From Lachnospiraceae bacterium (GTDB lineage: Bacteria > Bacillota_A > Clostridia > Lachnospirales > Lachnospiraceae): a stretch of 9,865 nt of DNA. The stretch covers positions 1 to 9,865 of the forward strand of contig JAGAES010000041.1 of assembly GCA_017613055.1 (NCBI GenBank). The letters run 5' to 3'. This document shows positions 5,615 to 9,865 of this stretch, one piece after another (position 1 is the stretch's first letter; the number at the start of each line of letters is the position of its first letter). The position numbers and the translations under genes are program-made. The notes beneath the pieces are model-generated. The model saw only the letters and a list, made by a program, of their open reading frames with translations, did no database searches and had not been told where the DNA came from.

Positions 5615-7344
5615 TTTTACTGTATTATCAGGGACTGCTTCTGATGTCGCTGTTTCTGACGCTTCTTTACATCTTATCGTGGCATAAGCATTTTGACGTG
5701 CATATCACGCTGATCTTCACGCTCGTGCCGATTACGATTCTCGGAAATCTCGCGATGGCAATTTCCGAGACGAAGGAAGAGGCAATCCTTGCGCTCAAAA
5801 TCGCGTACATCGGCGGGTCGTTCCTTGTGCTGATGATTTCGATGGCCATCTTCAACCTGTGCCATATCGCACTGCATCGCGCCGTAAGGCTTGTGATGTT
5901 CTTCGTGTGCAGTCTGATGTACCTGAGCGCGCTGACAATCGGCCAGACGCAGTGGTTCTATAAGTCGTGCGGATATGAAAACCGGAACGGCGTCGGGATG
6001 CTTGTCAACAAGGTTTACGGGCCGTGCCACACGATATTCGACGCGCTGGTCATCGTTTTCTTCGCCGTAAGCCTTGCTGCGATGGCGTACAGCTACTTTC
6101 GGAAGAAAGACGTATCGAAGAAGATTATCGTATTACTGTTTATTCCGGAAATGCTCGCGGTGATTTCGTTCTTCGGAGGAAGGCGTATTACCGATAAGAT
6201 TGAGCTGCTGCCGCTTGCGTATGTGATTTCGCAGGTAGTGTACCTGATTATTATCCGGCAGGTGTGTCTTTACGACATCACCGACTCCGGCATCGACTCA
6301 ATGGTGCAGACCGGTGACAAGGGCTTTTTGTCCTTTGATTTCCGCAGGCATTATCTCGGGTGTAACGAGACGGCTGCCGGAATCTTTCCGGAGCTTGCCG
6401 AGGTGAACGTCGACACGGTGATTCCCGCGGAGAACCCTCTCGCATCGCATATCAATGAGTGGCTTGACGCATTCGCCGCCGATGAGAAGAACAACAGCTT
6501 TCATTATCCGCACGGCGACCGGATCTATCTGATCACGGTCACGTATCTGTTCGACGGCGACCGCAAGCGGGGCTATCAGTTCTTTGTGACGGACGACACC
6601 GAAAGCCAGCATTACATCGCCCTTTTAAATGACTTCAACGGACAGCTTCAGGAGCAGGTTGCGGAGAAGACGAAACACATCGTCGAGATGCATGACAAGC
6701 TGATTCTCGGTATGGCAACGATGGTTGAAAGCCGCGACAATTCGACCGGCGGGCATATCAGAAGGACAAGCGAAGGCGTCCGGATATTGACCGAAGAAAT
6801 AAGCAAAGACAATGTTCTACAGCTGTCGAATGATTTTATAAAGAACCTCATTAAGGCGGCCCCGATGCACGATCTCGGGAAAATCGCCGTCGATGACCAG
6901 GTGCTCCGGAAACCCGGCCGTTTCGAGCCTTGGGAATTTGAGAAGATGAAGGCGCACGCGCAGGAAGGCGCGCGAATCGTGCACGCGATATTACAGGGAA
7001 CCGACGACGAGGAGTTTCATCATATTGCGGAAAATGTGGCGCATTACCACCACGAGCGCTGGGACGGTTCCGGTTACCCGGACGGCCTTGCGGGCGAGGA
7101 CATCCCGCTTGAGGCGCGCATCATGGCGATTGCGGATGTGTATGACGCTCTGGTAAGCAAACGCGTCTATAAAGACAGCATGTCCTTTGAGAAAGCGGAC
7201 AGCATCATTATGGAAGGCATGGGCAAGCACTTCGATCCGAATCTGGAGCGATACTATATAGCCGCGCGTCCGCGCCTTGAGGAATACTACCGGTCGCAGG
7301 ATGAGACCGGAACACCGGAGAAGAAGACCGAGCTGTGCGGTTGA
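5611..7344 (+). CDS. 7TM sensor HD-GYP domain cyclic-di-GMP phosphodiesterase
   Basis: This is a 577-residue membrane signalling protein. Seven hydrophobic helices (about 3-21, 31-50, 64-82, 93-110, 142-161, 171-187, 198-217) form a histidine-kinase-7TM-like sensor. A PAS-like segment (about 230-330) and a short coiled coil (about 335-362, LNDFNGQLQEQVAEKTKHI) follow. The HD-GYP domain (about 365-555) has ESRDNSTGGHIRR (373-385), HDLGK (H420, D421, K424), KPGRF, H449, HHERWDGSGYP (480-490) and D509 in IADVYDALVSKRVYK. The metal ligands and the GYP motif are intact, so hydrolysis of c-di-GMP to pGpG or GMP in response to an unknown ligand is expected. No diguanylate cyclase or receiver domain is nearby. 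The start at 5611 overlaps the rlmD stop by ATGA. A cellulase two genes downstream makes control of surface attachment or fibre colonisation an attractive but unproven role. Confidence 0.92.
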   Translation: MILLYYQGLLLMSLFLTLLYILSWHKHFDVHITLIFTLVPITILGNLAMAISETKEEAILALKIAYIGGSFLVLMISMAIFNLCHIALHRAVRLVMFFVCSLMYLSALTIGQTQWFYKSCGYENRNGVGMLVNKVYGPCHTIFDALVIVFFAVSLAAMAYSYFRKKDVSKKIIVLLFIPEMLAVISFFGGRRITDKIELLPLAYVISQVVYLIIIRQVCLYDITDSGIDSMVQTGDKGFLSFDFRRHYLGCNETAAGIFPELAEVNVDTVIPAENPLASHINEWLDAFAADEKNNSFHYPHGDRIYLITVTYLFDGDRKRGYQFFVTDDTESQHYIALLNDFNGQLQEQVAEKTKHIVEMHDKLILGMATMVESRDNSTGGHIRRTSEGVRILTEEISKDNVLQLSNDFIKNLIKAAPMHDLGKIAVDDQVLRKPGRFEPWEFEKMKAHAQEGARIVHAILQGTDDEEFHHIAENVAHYHHERWDGSGYPDGLAGEDIPLEARIMAIADVYDALVSKRVYKDSMSFEKADSIIMEGMGKHFDPNLERYYIAARPRLEEYYRSQDETGTPEKKTELCG

Positions 7345-7350
7345 GGAGAA
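7343..7350 (+). promoter_or_regulatory. Ribosome binding site supporting a TTG start
   Basis: GAGGAGAA overlaps the HD-GYP stop codon (7342-7344) and sits about 5-6 nt ahead of TTG 7355. The in-frame ATG at 7376 has no purine-rich site before it, and it would trim the protein to the first residue of the first HAD strand. TTG 7355 is therefore the better start. Confidence 0.7.
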
Positions 7351-7354
7351 CACT

Positions 7355-8170
7355 TTGGAACAGAAACCGATTTCCATGATAGCAATTGATTTGGACGGAA
7401 CGCTTCTGACGGATGACAAGCGCATCACGAGAGGCAACGCGGAAGCCATCCGGGAAGCGATGGACGCCGGATACCGCGTGTGTATCGCGACCGGAAGGGC
7501 CTGGCCCGGGGCAAAGGAATTCGTCACCGCGCTCGGTATCGATACGCCGGTTGTGACGAGTAACGGCGCAATGATTGTGAATCCATTAGGGGAAGAAGTG
7601 CTTTTCGACCTCGGTCTGTCCGAGGAGGAAGCAAAGGAAATCTATGCGCTCGGCGAACAGATTCCCGAGGTTACGCAGATCGTCTGGTCCAAATGCCAAT
7701 GTTACGCAAGCCGCATGAACGATCAGGCTGCGGACTACGGAAACCGTTTCGGAAGGATGAAGCCCGAGCCGGTTCCGTCGATAGAGGAACTCTGTGAGAG
7801 GGGAGTCTCAAAGATACTATGGTATTTTTCGGATGACAGCGCCGATTCGCACGCACCGACGATGATCGAGCGGTTCGGCGACCGGGTTACCGTTGAGACG
7901 TCGACGCCTTTCTTTTTAGAGTTTTTCCACCTCGGGCTTTCGAAGGCGGAAGCAGTGAAGTTCGTTGCGGATCGGTACGGAATCGGGATGGAACGGGTAC
8001 TCGCAATCGGTGACGCAGGCAATGACGTCCCGATTCTTCGGATGGCGGGCATCGGCGTTGCGATGGCAAATGCGAGCGAGCCGGCCAGGACGGCTGCCGA
8101 TTATGTAACCGGCAATAACAACCAAGACGGCGTGGCGGAAGCAATCCGGAAATTCTGCCCCTGCCGATAG
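7355..8170 (+). CDS. Cof-type HAD-IIB family phosphatase
   Basis: Read from TTG 7355, the protein has 271 residues, the usual length for Cof-like HAD hydrolases. Motif I is IAIDLDGTLLTDD (nucleophile D12, acid/base D14). Motif II is VTSNGA (T68/S69), followed by a C2-type cap from about 80 to 190. Motif III is the lysine K197 in LGLSKAEAV, and motif IV is AIGDAGNDVPIL (D220, N223, D224), followed by GIGVAMANA. All catalytic residues are present, so a cytoplasmic Mg-dependent phosphatase acting on a small sugar or nucleotide phosphate is expected. Substrates in this family are broad and cannot be read from sequence. It starts 10 bp after the HD-GYP stop and probably belongs to the same transcript. 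The C-terminus ends KFCPCR; the two nearby cysteines have no evident role. Confidence 0.92.
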   Translation: MEQKPISMIAIDLDGTLLTDDKRITRGNAEAIREAMDAGYRVCIATGRAWPGAKEFVTALGIDTPVVTSNGAMIVNPLGEEVLFDLGLSEEEAKEIYALGEQIPEVTQIVWSKCQCYASRMNDQAADYGNRFGRMKPEPVPSIEELCERGVSKILWYFSDDSADSHAPTMIERFGDRVTVETSTPFFLEFFHLGLSKAEAVKFVADRYGIGMERVLAIGDAGNDVPILRMAGIGVAMANASEPARTAADYVTGNNNQDGVAEAIRKFCPCR

Positions 8171-8203
8171 AATAAAAGCGCGTAATATGTAACGGAGGAT
8201 TTT

Positions 8204-9865
8204 ATGGAAGAGAAGAAGACGGGAAGAATCCCGAAGGGCGCCCTGATCGCGATGATTGCGATGGGCGTCGTAATCATCGGACTCGTAATCGGCCTGATTA
8301 TCGCAATCGCGAACGGAAGCGGCGAGTCGGAAAGAAGCAAGAAGACGAAGACAACGGAAGCACCGACCGCGACTGTCGAGCCGACTTCAGTCACGCCGGA
8401 TCCGACCAAACCGGTTAAGACGCCGACGCTGACTCCGACCGTTAAGCCGACCGGCACGCCCACGCCGGAACCGACCGGGGAACCGACTCCGGAACCGACC
8501 GAGGGACCGAAGGACACGCCGACGCCGACACCGAGCCCGGAACCGCTTCCGGACGGATTCCTGATTGAGTATTCCGTAGGAAACACCTGGTCGGACAGCG
8601 GCGTATCGATGTACGGACTCGATATCGCAATCCGTAACGGCTCGAAGCAGGCGGTGGACGGCTGGAAGCTGGAACTCACTATTGAGGGTCTCAGTAAGGT
8701 GAACGGCTGGAACGGCACGTATACCATCAGTAAAGACGTGCTGACCGTGACAAATGAAAACTACAATGCTGCCATCCCTGCGGGCGGAGCCATCGCTATC
8801 GGCTGTAATCTCGGCACGACCAAGGCGCTGAAGATTACGAAGGCGAAGCTGAACGGAACCGAATGCACCGTAAGAGCCGGCAAGGTGGACCAGAACGCCA
8901 TCAACAATCAGAATAACGGCAATAACGGGAATAACGGCAACCAGAACAACGGGCAGCCTTCCGTTGACATCGAGGCGCTTCTTAAGCGCTCCGAGAAGGC
9001 CGTACAGGGCGATGACTGGCTGCACACCGACGGACGCCGCATCTACGACAAGAACGGCAAGCAGGTGTGGCTGACCGGCGTGAACTGGTTCGGGTACAAC
9101 ACGGGAACGAACACATTTGACGGACTTTGGAACAGTCAGCTTGAGCCGACCGTCAAGGCAATCGCCGACCACGGCTTCAACCTGATCCGCGTGCCGATTT
9201 CGGCGGAACTGATCCTTCAGTGGAAGAGCGGCGAATACCCGCGTGCGAACTACAACAACGCCTACAACACGGCGCTCAACAGCATGAACAGCCTCGAAAT
9301 CTTTGATTACTTCTTAAAGCTTGCCGAGGCGAGCGGAATCAAGGTTATCCCGGACATTCACAGCGCGGAAACCAACGCCTCCGGACACAACGTAAACCTC
9401 TGGTACACCGACCGGATTAAAGTAGAGGATTACTATGCGGCGCTTGAATGGATGGCAGAGCGCTATAAGAACAACGATACGATTATCGGTTACGACCTTA
9501 AGAACGAGCCGCACGGAAAGCCTTACGAGGGTTCCGGCGCCGCCATCTGGAACGATTCGAAGGCAGCCAACAACTGGAAGCTTGTTGCGGAAACCGCGGC
9601 GCTCAAAGTCCTTTCGAAGAACCCGAACGTTTTGATTCTTATCGAGGGAACGGAAATCTTCCCGAAGGATCTGACGACCAACTCGGATTACCATTCGACC
9701 GACGAGAAGGATTACTTCTTCAACTGGTGGGGCGGCAATCTCCGCGCCGTCCGGAAGTATCCGATTGACCTCGGCAAATTCCAAAACAAGATTGTTTATT
9801 CCCCGCATGACTACGGCCCGACCGTCTACAAACAGCCGTGGTTCGAAGGAGAATTCACCTACGAC
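8204..9865 (+). CDS. Membrane-anchored CBM2-GH5 cellulase (endoglucanase), 3' truncated
   Basis: The frame is open to the window end (554 codons, no stop). GGAGGA precedes ATG by 5 nt. Order: cytoplasmic tail with KK/RIPK, one membrane helix (about 12-37), a charged spacer, a Pro/Thr linker (51-117), a CBM2-like cellulose-binding module (about 118-226), an Asn/Gly linker (228-252) and a GH5 catalytic domain (about 271 on). The CBM shows the aligned family positions W129, W154, W169 and LNGTECTV. The GH5 part shows VWLTGVNWFGYNT, GFNLIRVPIS (R329), IPDIHSAE (H386), GYDLKNEPH with acid/base E435, FNWWGGNLRAV, and SPHDYGPTVY (H535, Y537). This reads like the GH5_1 group of actinobacterial endoglucanase E1. 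The nucleophile Glu should lie downstream of the window. It should cut beta-1,4-glucan at the cell surface. The N-terminus could be a cleaved signal peptide instead of an anchor, but the basic tail and long helix favour an anchor. Confidence 0.93.
   Translation, partial: MEEKKTGRIPKGALIAMIAMGVVIIGLVIGLIIAIANGSGESERSKKTKTTEAPTATVEPTSVTPDPTKPVKTPTLTPTVKPTGTPTPEPTGEPTPEPTEGPKDTPTPTPSPEPLPDGFLIEYSVGNTWSDSGVSMYGLDIAIRNGSKQAVDGWKLELTIEGLSKVNGWNGTYTISKDVLTVTNENYNAAIPAGGAIAIGCNLGTTKALKITKAKLNGTECTVRAGKVDQNAINNQNNGNNGNNGNQNNGQPSVDIEALLKRSEKAVQGDDWLHTDGRRIYDKNGKQVWLTGVNWFGYNTGTNTFDGLWNSQLEPTVKAIADHGFNLIRVPISAELILQWKSGEYPRANYNNAYNTALNSMNSLEIFDYFLKLAEASGIKVIPDIHSAETNASGHNVNLWYTDRIKVEDYYAALEWMAERYKNNDTIIGYDLKNEPHGKPYEGSGAAIWNDSKAANNWKLVAETAALKVLSKNPNVLILIEGTEIFPKDLTTNSDYHSTDEKDYFFNWWGGNLRAVRKYPIDLGKFQNKIVYSPHDYGPTVYKQPWFEGEFTYD
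8354..8554 (+). repeat. Pro/Thr/Glu-rich linker in the cellulase
   Basis: Sixty-seven codons are dominated by Pro, Thr, Glu and Lys, with irregular TPTPEP- and PTGEP-like units. It joins the membrane anchor to the CBM and resembles the flexible, often glycosylated linkers of secreted cellulases. The imperfect ccg/acg codon repetition produces long meaningless open frames on the other strand. Confidence 0.9.
8912..8938 (+). repeat. Three tandem 9-bp units encoding Asn-Asn-Gly
   Basis: Three units of AATAACGGC/G encode NNG x3 inside a wider Asn/Gln/Gly linker (residues about 228-252) between the CBM2-like and GH5 domains. Near-identical units at the DNA level suggest recent slippage or expansion of the linker. 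Confidence 0.9.

Noticed and set aside
8181..8190. TAATAT as a possible -10 for a cellulase promoter
   Set aside because: No -35-like sequence stands at the right distance, and the gap is only 33 bp. An own promoter for the cellulase cannot be supported.
8101..8727. Minus-strand frame with Gly/Ser/Val repeats resembling a surface protein
   Set aside because: It is the reverse complement of the Pro/Thr linker codons of the cellulase, which automatically read as Gly/Val/Ser repeats.
8912..8938. Short tandem repeats considered as a CRISPR or satellite array
   Set aside because: Three in-frame 9-bp units with no spacers, clearly coding for an Asn/Gly linker.

Overview
All recognisable genes lie on the + strand and are closely packed. 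The DNA is moderately GC-rich by eye. The gene set points to a Gram-positive member of the Clostridia, most likely a Lachnospiraceae-type gut or rumen bacterium that degrades plant fibre. The indicators are a PflX-like radical SAM protein, a cytoplasmic Zn-PLC-family protein, trigger-factor-like membrane proteins, strong AAAGGAGG-type ribosome binding sites, an HD-GYP protein with a 7TM sensor, and a surface cellulase. No rRNA, tRNA, transposase, phage gene, CRISPR array or origin was seen, and no stretch over 300 bases lacks a gene.

Layout. (1) 1-670: the 3' end of a PflX-like radical SAM gene. (2) 671-805: an intergenic region with phased direct repeats, an extended -10 promoter and a leader that can form two hairpins. 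(3) 806-2623: a membrane-anchored trigger-factor-like protein followed 30 bp later by a Zn-dependent phospholipase C family protein, probably one transcript. (4) 2617-2683: a promoter whose -35 box overlaps the preceding stop codon and lies inside a 7+7 bp inverted repeat. (5) 2684-9865: a tightly spaced run (gaps of 12, 21, -4, 10 and 33 bp). It holds a 1-phosphofructokinase-family sugar kinase, a second and shorter trigger-factor-like membrane protein, an RlmD-type 23S rRNA uracil methyltransferase, a 7TM/HD-GYP cyclic-di-GMP phosphodiesterase, a Cof-type HAD phosphatase, and an incomplete membrane-anchored CBM2-GH5 cellulase.

The genes do not form one obvious pathway. The run mixes housekeeping (rRNA methylation, sugar-phosphate handling) with signalling (HD-GYP) and extracellular cellulose attack. 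The two most unusual points are a pair of small membrane proteins that look like trigger-factor C-terminal chaperone domains without the PPIase domain, and the candidate control elements ahead of 806 and 2684. I did not find convincing evidence of an undescribed defence or mobile system. Every other part belongs to known families, apart from the two trigger-factor-like genes, whose role is unknown.
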